The notes below the pieces were generated by a model. The model did no database searches. It was not told the DNA's origin and saw nothing but the letters and a program-made list of their open reading frames with translations. The translations under genes were made by a program, and so were the position numbers. Source: Pipra filicauda (lineage: Eukaryota; Chordata; Aves; Passeriformes; Pipridae). From it: DNA of 64,000 nucleotides. The DNA is taken from NCBI RefSeq assembly GCF_003945595.2, contig NW_024104430.1, positions 496,001-560,000 of the forward strand. Reading direction: 5' to 3'. How positions within the stretch are numbered: the stretch's first letter is position 1; the number at the start of each line of letters is the position of its first letter. Below, piece by piece: positions 39,353-50,753 of this stretch.

Positions 39353-42190
39353 ATTTTCCCATCCAAGTAAAACTAGAGCTGGTGTACACTTTTTTAAATA
39401 TCTTTCTGTGGTTACTTGACAAATTCATATACTTCTTGCTTGAATCCAGGTTTCCAAGATTTGTTTGCTGTCCTGTCAACAGCTTTTTATTTCTGTGGAG
39501 CCATAAGCAACGTGATGGTAGTTAATGCTGGGCTTAGTTCATTTCTAACTCCATGTGAAAAATACTTCTTTCATGTCTCATTTAAATATTTTCTTTTCCT
39601 CTCTTTTAACAGTGGAACCTAACAGATTCAGTGTTGCTTCTTGTGACATTTTACAGCTGGATAGTAGTTGACTGTCAATGCCTTTGGATTTATCCCCCCA
39701 GAAAGCTCTTAATTGTTCTGTTATTTTTTTATTATCTTTTTTAGCCACTACATTCTACATCATGATCTTTATGGTAAACAGTATCCTAGTAACAGAAGTA
39801 ATTGGCTGTTGAGCTCAGAAAAAAATGTTAACTTGCACTGCATTTTCAACAAAAAGCAAGGTTGGAGACAAGCTTACAAATATCTGATGGATATAGCCTA
39901 AAATTAGGGAATGGGAAAGGTTGGAAACAACTGGTCTTTAAAATACGCAAAATATTTTTTGTTTAGAGTAAATTACACATATTGATAATAAGAGTAAAAC
40001 ATTATACATGACTTAATCTGTGTATCTTCTCTTGTGGAGGGTCTCATTCAGCAAAGTTCCTGAACACGGAGGAATGTTGAAGACAGCTAAATTGCAAGTC
40101 TGTGCTTAAATGCCCAGCTGAACTAGGATCTTTCTGCCTGTGTTTTTACTAGATATGTGCTTAGTTGTGTGATAATACAGTATATTAGGAAATGAAATCC
40201 ATTAAGGTGCTGCAACTAGTTTTATACCTAATATAATGCAGCATAAGCATTTTTAACTTAAGAAACAAACTGAAAAGAAATGCTTAGCAGATGGAGCCCT
40301 AAAATATTTTTTCATGCATAATTCAGTGCAGTTTATATGTTTGTTCAGCTACAAAATATTTCTGAAGATACAAGAAGATGGGAAATGTATCATATGTACA
40401 TAACAATGCAAATGTTTTAACACTTAAACATTCACTATAGTACAGATTGAGAGTTGTATATTAAATGTCATGACTTTTTTCCAGAAGTTCAGCAGTATTC
40501 TTTGAGTCAAGTCCTTTCAACACAATCATAATTAATGTTAAAAGAAAAATGTAAATTAAAAAGATTCTTATTTACTGTTGGCAAAACTCTATTCTAATTG
40601 AAATATCTCACCATAGTAAAATAATTAAAATGTTGGATAAAAATTTTTTTAATATGACCTTAAAAACAAATTGCTTGACCCCTCTAAAGATAACACTTTT
40701 AACTACTTCCAATAAGATGTTTCTTCGCTTTCTTGCAGAGCATGGGAGAGACAAAAAGAACTGAAGGTCAGTGCAAAAAAACCCCCAAAAAACCCAGGCA
40801 AACAAAGAAGTTTACTCTTAAAAAAAGTACTTTAAGTGAAAATTAGGCATTTAGTTGCAAAATTGATTATGAAAATCTGCATTTGGATACTGTTTAAAGT
40901 ATTTAAATTTCATATATGCCTCACTATTTAAAAAAGCTTTAAATATTCCAGGAGAAAGAAGTAGTATTCCACTCCCTAAAAACAGATGTCTTGAGATTTT
41001 ATGCTGTTTTAACTGTAACCCGTGCCTTTTTTTTTCTTTTATCTATGAAAAAGAAATAAAGAGAACATTATTAGGCACAACTAATATAATCTTCACACAG
41101 TCATACAAGTTAGGTTAGACCCATCTTGTTTTACTCTGCCCTAGGTGGAAATGGAGCCAAATTCAGCTCTAGATATCTTCCTCATTTAACTCAAATAAAA
41201 TAAATCTCAGACCTAAAACTACATTTCTAGCTATAGTGTTATAAATTCTTCTGTACCCAGAGAATACATCCTCCCTATGACATCTGAGGACTTTGATCCT
41301 ACTTTCAGAGCACTACTGGCAGCGCAACAATGAGGTTATTTCTGCACAAGTACAGTATTCTTTCGAATGCTGGGATCAAAGAAGATATTTCTTTAAAGCT
41401 TTCCCTCCTTGACATTTTTCTAGATGGGATATGCAGTTAAAACAAAGCATCCCTAAGCAGCTGGCTGTGTGTGAAAAGAGGGGGGGGCGTGGAGAAATGC
41501 ACTGCACTTTCTGCCCATTCTGTACAAGCTCTCCCAGACTCACGGGGTCAGGTAGCAAGTAATGGCGACAGAAAGTGACTTCATAGCCATAAGGTATGTC
41601 CCTCTCTGCTCCAGAGGCAATCTGTTGCCTCATATGATTAAAAACACTTAATCAGTCTTGAAGTTTCATAGCAAAGCTGTCATCACAGCCCAGGTGAGTG
41701 TCCTTACCGCTAGGGAATATTATCCTCTTCTTAGTTCTCTGGATTTAAAATTGTTTGCTACTCACTGTCACAGTTTCAGTCTGAAGATGAAGAGTTATTT
41801 TTTTCATTCCCAGTCTGTATTCTTTCCTAGATCTTGATTTCTTCTCTCAACTTCTTGATAACATTCTTGACTCCTCTAAATTGACTTGTAGAGGTATGCT
41901 CTGATGAATTTTACAATTTTTTGTATTACAGTCTTTTATAAAAAACAATAAATTTTAAATTAGGCATCATGTGAGGTTGACAATGTCAATTTGATCCACT
42001 GACTCTGTACCTTCTTCCCCAGCAGAGCAAGGCCAGACAATATGGAATGAGATTTTGGCTGGGGCCCATAGCCAGTGTCAGAAGATGGCAAGCATGCTCA
42101 AAGCTCCAGTCTGTAAATATACCCTATGTCCCCTAAAAGGTTTCCTTATTCTGCCTCTTTCCTGATTATGTATTCCTTTGGCTTTGTCAG
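39353..42190. other. AT-rich DNA between CR1 and LTR
   Basis: A strong acceptor-like site (TTTTCCTCTCTTTTAACAG, ending near 39612) starts a 43-codon open stretch with hydrophobic residues, but no donor or family supports an exon. Nothing else is recognised. Confidence 0.5.
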
Positions 42191-43421
42191 TGTAGTGGTT
42201 TGAACCTTGTTTTCCCCAGGGGCTAAGAGAAGTGGTAGACCCCAAGGGGTGGAAACCCCTGGAAGTTTTGAAGTTCTGCCCAATGGGCGCTCCTGCAGAA
42301 ATGTAAACCTATCACAACCAGACCGGAAAAGAAGAGTTGTAGTTTGGTGGTAGGAGAGGTGGCCATGTTGTAGAGCCACGAGGAAGGGGCTCTGAGCCCC
42401 TTGGGGCCTCTGGCCCCCTCCCAGCCCCTGGCTGGGGGCTGCAGGGACCTGGAACAGCATAAAGCTGGGCTAGGTGCCTGTAGTATGCCGGGAGATGTTT
42501 TCTCCATGGGCACAGAGCAGCAGCCGACGCTGACCAGAGAAACAGTGGCAGAGAGCCAGAGATAAGACCTGAACTGAAGGAGCAGAGAAGCAACATGCAG
42601 CACCAGAGAAAAGACTCCTGGAAGGAGAGTCGAGGAAAGGAGAGCCAGCAGCTGAGAGCTACAGAGTTCTTGGGGGTAAGACTGATACCAGATCCCCAAA
42701 ACTCCTTTGAGACCTCCTGGAAGGAGGAAGATGATGGACTCTTACTTGAAAGAGCCTTGAAGTGCGACATGCACTGTAGAAAGGAGCTAGAGAGCTCCGA
42801 GAGGAATGCAGGGGGAGTTGACCTTGGCTTTCCCCCCCCTTGCACTGCTGCCACGGTGGCAGCCTGAGAGACAGGGCACAGAGGCCCTGCAAGGAGGAGC
42901 TGAGTCTCCTGCAAGAGATACCAGACCGTCACGAAGACCCCCCTGTGTCTTCGTGATATGACGTGGTGAAACGACCTTGTCTGGGGTTACGAAGTCCACG
43001 GAAGACCCCTCGGTTGTGAGGCGATGGGGCCAAGAGAGAGGCTTGGATACCTCCCTTGTGGATGCTGGCAGAAATCCAGCTATCAGCTGCTGCATGCATG
43101 AGAAGAAGAAACCTGCTACCTCAGAAGATGCTGCTTAAGGACTGGAAGGGATCTGTCCTTCTTTCCCTCCTGGACTTTTATTTGGAGGGGAGAAGAGATC
43201 TGATCCATTGTAAATACTATATGTCATGGTAGAGATAGTTTGTGATCATGTGTATAATGTGATATGGTATTTATTTGTACAGTCATTGTAATATATTCCC
43301 TTTCCCCACTTTGAGTCTGGTGTGTGTTTTGTCTGGAAAAACCCATCTCACATTAGATTGAGATGTGGGAGGGGGAATGGAGCTAGGGAATTGGATGTTG
43401 GGGCTATCTCAAACCATGACA
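42191..43421. mobile_element. Solo LTR of an endogenous retrovirus, with 5-bp target duplication
   Basis: The element begins TGTAGTGGTTTGA and ends TCAAACCATGACA. These are the TG...CA ends of an LTR and form imperfect 13-bp inverted repeats. It is flanked on both sides by the identical 5-bp sequence GTCAG (42186-42190 and 43422-43426), a clean target-site duplication. It is 1231 bp long and GC-richer than its surroundings. No gag, pol or env sequence lies next to it, so it is a solo LTR left by recombination between two LTRs. The 5-bp duplication and length fit ERVL-like elements of passerines, though the exact family is not determined. A TATA-like GCATAAAG is near 42458. Orientation is not certain. 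Long antisense frames inside it (for example 42312-42932 minus) are not retroviral proteins. Confidence 0.88.
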
Positions 43422-43426
43422 GTCAG

Positions 43427-45239
43427 TCTAGTGTAAATATGCATGATCACCTCAAGAAAAGGCTCAGTATCCTGAGAATCAATTAGTTTAAGCCATAGCT
43501 TCTCTTAGAGAGTTGATGGATTTCATGCAAAGAAAGGGTTTATACTTTCATAAAACAATCTTAGGTAAGCCTTGGCTTACGTCAAGCCACATTTTTAAAG
43601 TGAAACTACATTCCCCATAATAGGTCTGGAGAGCAAAGGGAAAAACACAGGAGATAGCTGAAAGCAAGCATAGGTTTCAAACGCAGCAAAGATGGCAACT
43701 CTCTACACTGGTACTGACTGCTTAGAAACAGGTGGACAAAACCAAGTGTCTGCAGCACTCTAGTATACATTAACGCAGCTGCTTGAGCTCTAGCAAAAGA
43801 CTTTCCTCATTCTCATTAATCCAGAAAAGGCAGAATGCCTAGCTGCTAGTGTTGGCCTCTCGTGACTGAATTTTGTTGAAAGATAATCACAATGTTGTGA
43901 TTTAGTAGCACAAATCTTAGAGAGGATTTCCCTTTATCTTTGGTAAGTATATAGGGGAGAAGGATGGTGTATGAAGCAGCTCTTTTTGCAGAAAAATATG
44001 CTTTTTAAAAGCTTAAAAGCTTAGTGAGTGATGACATGTCACTGGATGATTTTGTTTTTCATCTGTATCAGACAGGGAAGTGTTAGGATCTAAAATTCCT
44101 ATTCTAATATACTCCCTGAAGTTTAAACAGTTATCAGGACAGTGGCATTAATCAGTTGCTTCCCAATGCATTACATAAGACAACGCAAGGTTGACAATTA
44201 CAAACCAATCAGCATGTTTTTCTAAACCTGAATATTTTGTCTGCTTGGTAGGAGGAGTTATAGCATAAAAAATAACAGTAAGGAAAAAAATGAAAGAAAT
44301 TCTCGTGCATGGTATAAACTTCTAGTATTCTTTTTATCACTAAAAGCACAGGCAAACTATTCTTAAAGTTGGAGTTTTTTCTTCATAATTTGTTTTTTTT
44401 TCATTTATGAGCAATGAAGACCAAATTAAACCAAAGTTATTCTCTTGCAGCCCAACATAAGGCTTCTGAGATGCTTTGTATCTAATCTTTTGTAATAAAT
44501 ATTGCTACCCAAAGCAACTTCATATCGATTTCTCTTAAAATAAGTGTAAAAATTAAGAGCTCTGCCTTATAATTTAAACTACTTCACAGCATTTTTCACA
44601 TAAATCAGGCACAATATAATATTATCTGCATAAAAAGACTTTATTATTGGATAACTGTAGAATAAATAATGCTGAGCTAACCACACATGCTGAATCTGTT
44701 ATCTTCATATATGGCTTTATTTTCCAAGGAAGTACCTGCAACACCATTCTTTTATAGATAAGACTAACATCAATCTCCACAGGGAACCTAGCATGATCTA
44801 TTCTTTAATAGAAATGTTTTTTAGATATTCGGGAGATGCTGCATAAGCATTGCAAGGCCTAGAATCCACATCCCCCAAATTCTGCAATGTTTCATAACTT
44901 TGACAGTACAATTAGAGACGTGTGGATAATCAAGCCAGTCTTTATCTTACCAGTCAGAATAGCACAAGTTATAGTGGGAGTCTGGAATTCAGCATTTTTC
45001 CATATGCATAAGAAACCTTCAGTTCCTGCACCTTTTGTTGGCACAAACTCACTGTTCTCAGTATCAAACTTGCAGGTTAAAGCTATTGTTGGGGGTCTTA
45101 AGAAAAAATTTGCAATACCCTTTGTTTACTGTACAACAAAGGTGAAGTTTTAGACAGATTCTTACTGTTTTTGATGTAAATAAAAGGTACCAAGAACAGC
45201 AAAATGTTTTGGAAATGCCATATGATCTGCCAGGGTGTT
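43427..45239. other. AT-rich DNA, nothing recognised
   Basis: There are no repeats or genes identifiable by eye. Confidence 0.55.
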
Positions 45240-45660
45240 TCCAGGACTCTCTGAATTATTTGCAGTTTTAGTGTCCTGCAAACTGGGAGTCCCTAGAGCC
45301 TGGTTCAGGTCTTCTGGTTTTCCAGGGAACAAAATGCGAGGCTGCTGCTCTCTTAGAGCCAGAGCGTCAGACTAAGATCTGTCATCTGTATGACTCAGGA
45401 GCAGCCTGCTTGGTGTATTTATTCAGAGGCAAGGAGTCCTGCATCCTGTGGGCTCCCAACTAATTTCCACATGACAGCCTGACACTGAAGGATACTGCTG
45501 CAGAACACACTGCAGTCCAGCTGCCCAGAGATGCCACCTCTTTCCTCCCGCAGTCACCTGCAGTCCCTGACAGACCCAGAGGAACCAGCCATTTGCAAGC
45601 CTCTGTCCTGAGGCTGGAGATAATCTCCAGACACCGTTTGCTTCCCGGTAGTTCCTAGTG
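45240..45660. other. GC-richer, CpG-poor patch, nature unknown
   Basis: This is a local composition shift with many CAGCC and CTGCAG words. One plus-strand frame is open for about 60 codons without an ATG (ending near 45658), with no recognised domain. On the minus strand an AATAAATA sits within it. It could be an old LTR or a non-coding exon. Confidence 0.2.
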
Positions 45661-46929
45661 CAGAGTTTTGCCTACTCTGTATTTCCTCCTGCCCATACTG
45701 CTTGTAGTGTACAAGGGCAGGTTGGATGCTTCTTGCTCCTCAGAGTGTCTTTCCAATGCTGCACAGGCAATGCCAGAGGAAAGGGAAATGACAGAGAAGA
45801 TGAAAAGCACAGAACTATTATGTCCTAATGTAAGTCAAAAACATTATGCTAATTTAAGTCATAAACATATATTAAATAATTAAACATATATTAAAACATT
45901 GTTCCATCTATTGGAACATAGAATTTTTGTAGCTATGCTTACACTCGGTTTCTTTCTTTTTCCATTTGTTTCTATATCAGGTGATATCTTATGTGAAATT
46001 TTTACATTGTTCACATATCTGAACACCCAGATCTCACATTACTGCACTGTGAAAGAAACCATTGCTGGCAAGTGATGATTCTCACTGAGCTGTGAAGGAT
46101 ACAGACCATATTCACCTAGTTCTCTGCAAACTTTCAGTTGGATTTCAGTGAGCTGACACCTATCTCCAAAGGCTTCTACTTCCCTTTTTCTTCTTTTATT
46201 TTTTCTTTTTCTGACAGTAATTTGAGGCAAGTCAGGACATCTCTATTTTTAAGAGCCTAGAATCTGTGACTTCCAGTCCCTGAGGGGGAAACATTTTTTA
46301 TTATTCCACATAGTCACCTGTGACTTCTAAAAAAGATAATAAATATAATTAGAAAAATGTGACATAACTTTCTCTGAATCTCCAGTGTGTATCTTTTTTA
46401 GCCATCTATTCTCTCTCCTCCAGATCCTGATCCTACATGTGCTAAACAGTACACACAGAACTCATCTGCAGTCCTCAAATTAAGGATATTGAATACCTCC
46501 TCCTAAAGGAGAATCTTCTACATCATAGTTTTCCAGCATTTAAATTGTACCTTCTGCAGACAAGATTAACTGGAAAGTGCACCTTCAACATCATTTGTTC
46601 TTTCAGTATTCCCAACAGTTAGAGAAATACTGTTATTCTTCTTTGGGCACAGTGGAGGAACTGAAAAACAAAGTTAAATGACTTGCTCTGTGCCATACAG
46701 GGACTCTGTGACAAACCAGGATGTGATACTGTAAAACAGTACTACAGAGGAATACACTTTTCTCTGAAGCTTAACTCTCAGTTTAAACTGACACATCCTA
46801 CAAACAGGCACTATGGTACAATACTGATGTTCATTAAATGATAGACTGAAAGTCAGTCTCAAAGTACCAGAGCAGCACATTCTCCTTGAGCCTTCTTTGT
46901 TAATAAATTGTGAATCATGTATATTCCAT

Positions 46930-46958
46930 AAAAAAAAAAAAAAAAAAAAAAAGAAAAA
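46930..46958 (+). repeat. Poly-A tract at the 5' edge of a CR1 copy
   Basis: About 23 A, then G and five more A, end exactly where recognisable CR1 sequence begins. CR1 elements normally lack a poly-A tail and this is their 5' side, so the tract is either the pre-existing target or the tail of another retroposed sequence. Confidence 0.85.
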
Positions 46959-47342
46959 GCCTGGAGGGGAAGAGACTGGGAGGAGACCTCATCACAGTCT
47001 ACAAATTCCTCATGAAGGGAAGAGGAGGAGCAGGCACTGATCTCTTCTCTGTGGTGACCAGTGACAGAACCCAAGGGAAGGCCTGAAGTTGTGTCAGGGG
47101 AGGTTTATGTTGGATATTAGAAAAAGATTCTTCATCCAGAGAGTCACTGAGCACTGGAACACGCTCCACAAGGAAGTGGTCACAGCATCAAGCCTGACAG
47201 AGTTCAAGAAGTGTTTGGATAATACTCTCAGGCACATGGTGTGACTCCTGGGGATAGTCCTGTGCAGGGCCAGGAGCTGAACTCAATGATCTTTATGGGT
47301 CCCTTCCAAATTGGTATATTCTCTGATCCTGTGATTCTGTAA
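46959..47342 (+). mobile_element. CR1 LINE, 5'-truncated 3' end
   Basis: The element runs from GCCTGGAGGGGAAGAGACTG through CCAGTGACAGAACCCAAGGG, GAAGTGGTCACAGCATCAAG and CAGGCACATGGTGTGACTCC to a terminal CCTGTGATTCTGTA. It belongs to the same type as the copy at 15262. Its 5' breakpoint directly abuts a poly-A run (46930-46958). No long open frame remains. Confidence 0.92.
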
Positions 47343-48359
47343 TAACCTGTTGCGGAAAACAAAACTTTTCCTTGTTAGCTCAGGCAGTGCCATTACACAA
47401 ATGGTATACTGTCCTTCACATTTTATATTGCAAATAAACAAGACTACTTTAATTATCACAATCTGACATGCCATCGCTAGAACAGAAGGTACAGTACTGA
47501 AAGGTATAATATATTTGCAATACAGGGAAGGTTTATTTTAGGCATTAAACAAAATAGCATTAACATAGAGTATGAAAAATACTGCCCTATTCTTAATAGA
47601 ATCTTTCCTGAAGGAACAATTTTAAAAATGGATTTCAGATTTTACCGCTTAAGTCTAAGTATTAAATGTTGGACTAAATTTTGTTTTGGAAAATATGAAG
47701 CTTTTGCAACAGAAAAAAAAAAAAAAAGCTTTTTCTATTTATGGTGCCTTGGCTGTGTTTTAATTTCTTATATTTCATAATATGAAGTTAATCCTTGCTA
47801 AACCTTAAATAAGCAGTAGGTTAGCAGAGTCAAGGAGCCCTAGAAGTTGAATCTTTTGACAAAGACCACTTTTCATTTTCTGCTTGTTTAGGGCAAAATA
47901 ACCATCACAATCAATATGACAAGCAAACAGATGGACTGAGTGGCAAAGAAATAGATGGAAAATATTTGAGGGATGTGGATGTTTAAAGAAAGGAGATTAC
48001 AAAGATGACACCAAAAGCCAAGGAGGGTATGAAAGAAAAGTCATATTCGAGCAAGAATAAACCATTTTTGGACTTCAGTCAGGCAGCACAGAACAACTGT
48101 TGTGCCAAACAGAACAAACAATTCTTGTACCTGCAGAAAGAAAAGAAATAACAGCAACACAGCACCATCTTGATGAAAAGAAGTAGATGTGGAGGTCCTT
48201 GACAGTATAAATTGAGATACTAGTTAAGGTCACAGCCCAGAAACTGTGGGAACAAAATAGATCCGATGACACCAAACACCTTGTCTGATTTAGCACTGTA
48301 TACTAACACACTACATATTTTTTCCCACATGCTTCATCAGGAATACTTGCTTGAAAAAT
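47343..48359. other. AT-rich DNA downstream of the CR1 copy
   Basis: It contains a poly-A run near 47711. No gene is supported. Confidence 0.55.
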
Positions 48360-48560
48360 TTTTGTGTAAGCTGTGGCAGAGCTGCAGGAGTTGGAAAGAG
48401 CATCTCTCCATGCCATGGTGCTCTGGCACCTCAGCCGCAGCCTGGACTGCTCACCCACTGCGGGGTGGCACCAGCACCATGCCCCAAGGGGTTCTACGGT
48501 CACATGGTGAGGACCATAAATTTGGGATGTATGGATCCTGCCATGATGTCTAGAGGCAGC
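48360..48560. other. GC-richer patch with overlapping frames, nature unknown
   Basis: Two plus-strand frames and one minus-strand frame overlap here. None shows a known domain and none is bounded by convincing splice sites, so I read it as a composition effect. Confidence 0.2.
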
Positions 48561-49650
48561 CACTATCACTGCAGAATAATACTTGTACTCAAACGGCAGG
48601 GATCTTTCTTCTTCCTAAGATTATGTAATACATTCAGTAATTAAATAAAGCACAGAGGGAATTATACCATATGAATGCCCATCTGACAGCTTTCCTGATG
48701 CAATGTAAATGGTCCTGAGTGGTTATCAGGGAAATATCTGAACAGACAAACTTTATCAGCACACATGGGACTTGGCCACCTACAAAGAGCTTGCAGAGGA
48801 CATACCATCATAAACACAGGGTGGAACATCAAAAATAGGACTTCAAGGAAAAAGTACATTTCCCAGGACAGGCATCTGGATATTGTGGAGAATGAAATTT
48901 GAAATGAAACTGCGGCAGAAAAATCAAATAAAGCCTAGGTTTTACAGACAGAGAAATACGCCATATATCACAATATATTTTACAGGACAGGCTTCAATAG
49001 CTCACAAGAACCAGGTCACAACCTTAATGTTGGCTGACTGAAGCTATTGCATTACTATCAACACAGACCACTTTTGCACCAAACAGGTTTTAATACATTG
49101 TAATGTGGGAATTAACTGTTTCTTTCTGATAAGGAGCAAGTCACCTTCTATTATCAGGCATCAAATCATTTTAGTATTTTGCTGACATGTTCTCTTCATC
49201 TACAATCTTCCAAAGAAAATAGCTTGTCTGCCTGTGGAGTGGAAACAAAATGTGCCTGAATAAGATTCAGATAAAAATGGACACAGAAATTAGCCCTGGA
49301 GAACAGTAGGTTTCCCAAGGCCTTGCTAAGAACTCAGAGACTGTTATATTTGGCTTTAGTTACTGAAGCCCAAGTTTATTTTCAGAAAATCATAGATCCT
49401 ATTCAGAAATCTTAAAAGATGGCAAAGATATTTAAAGGAAGACCAAATTTTATTTATTTGTGATTACATTCATCAATGGAAGAATAGGTATGGTAAATAG
49501 ATAGTGAAAGATATATTTGTAGGATTGTGTATTTGGAACTCAAATATCAAGTATGGACCAAACCTTTTATTTTATCAATTGGGCTACGACCATAAAGGTG
49601 TGCCTGTACCAGAGATTGAAGGATTTGTGGGTTATTAATTTGGCTTGCAC

Positions 49651-49668
49651 ATATATATATATATATAT
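49651..49668. repeat. (AT)9 microsatellite
   Basis: Nine AT units lie between TTGCAC and GGTACAC. This tract lies outside the STS exon. Confidence 0.95.
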
Positions 49669-49919
49669 GGTACACACTCAAGTGCACAACTGATAAACAA
49701 AGGTTGCTGACATGCAATAGGACAGTAGGGATACTGGGGAGCATCGTTTTAATGTGGACACAATGACTTCCACTACATAGCTCTGTACATTTTTATGGCA
49801 CATACAAAGTTAGACTGTTGGCAGTCTGTTAATTTTTTCATATCCGTGATGCTTGTTGATAGAGATGATGTTGCAAGTCTGCTATTAACCTATCTATCAG
49901 TTACCAAACAACAGTCACA

Positions 49920-50370
49920 GGTGGACCTCTCCACTATTATCTCTCTCTTTTTAATTACTCAGTGCTATGTCCTACTAATGGTGGATAACACTTAGCAAAA
50001 AGGACAGGAAAGTGTGCATTTAGTAGTTGTGATTGACAGAAACCACAGCTAAATTCTTTGCTGTGTAAGTAAGAAGCTGAAGTTGAAGGTCTAGAAAATT
50101 ATCTCACATAGAAAACGCCTACAGTCTACTCATTTGTAGATGAGGATGGCAACATGTTTTTCATGCTGTATGATAAAGGCAGAAAAGCAGTGTCTCATCC
50201 TCCCTTTCTTGGTACATTTTCTTGACTGAAATTTTCTTCTACTGCAATGTGTCTTTGAAGACAGGTCCTCATCTAATACAACAAAACCTCTGGAAGGCTA
50301 GTACCACGCTGGCTCAAGTCAGATACCCACATTCTTCTGTTCCAGTTTCTGACAGCGAATTGCAGCTTGT
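49920..50370 (-). other. STS: Probable 3' UTR of the STS-like gene
   Basis: This is the sequence directly after the stop codon on the minus strand. The nearest poly(A)-signal-like hexamer is ATTAAA, read on the minus strand at 49955-49950. Canonical AATAAA occurs further on, near 49572 and 49452 on the minus strand. The true 3' end cannot be fixed from sequence alone. No other coding sequence was seen here. Confidence 0.35.
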
Positions 50371-50753
50371 TTACCCTGAATGCACTTCCAGTGGACTCCC
50401 TCCTGAGTCATAGTCACAATAGCAAGACTGAAAGAGAGATGAGCAGCAGAGCTGGAGCCATGGCTTCCAGAGAAGGTTGTCCCATGACAGCTGGTTAGGA
50501 ACAGCCTGCAAGGATCTGGTGTGATTGTCTACTGCTTGGTGAACAACCCTGAGGATTTCGTAGAAACGGCTCTCAGTTTCTGGAGTCAGCGGGACTTTCT
50601 CTTCAGGGTCTCTGGACAGATCAAAGAGCAGTGGGGGATCATGTTGTGTAATGAATCCTCCATGGCAAAAGCAAACATGAGAATCATAGCAACCATTGGA
50701 GTCCTCAGGACTGAAGTTTGGAGTGAAGAAGAAGACTTTCCAGACAGATTCAC
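50371..50753 (-). CDS. STS: Last coding exon of steroid sulfatase (arylsulfatase C family)
   Basis: The minus strand reads 126 codons plus a TAA stop (50373-50371) with no break, after a two-base split codon at 50753-50752. A 3' splice site precedes it (AG at 50755-50754 after a T-rich tract). Recognisable blocks in order are [59 protein letters not shown] and a Cys-containing tail. These fit the C-terminal part of the membrane arylsulfatases encoded on human Xp22.3. The FTPNF, SRFYEIL and WKPWLQLCC blocks fit STS better than ARSL, ARSD or ARSH. The enzyme is known to remove sulfate from steroid sulfates in the endoplasmic reticulum. The catalytic Cys/formylglycine lies in earlier exons outside this view. 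One N-glycosylation sequon (NHT) is visible. A related arylsulfatase paralogue is possible. Confidence 0.85.

Noticed and set aside
42146..43095. Set of long minus-strand frames up to 206 codons, plus a 90-codon plus-strand frame
   Set aside because: They lie wholly within the solo LTR, overlap each other in several frames and carry no gag, pol, env or host domain. GC-rich composition explains them.
48075..48644. Several overlapping frames on both strands
   Set aside because: No domain, no consistent splice sites, and a local GC-rich patch explains the lack of stops.
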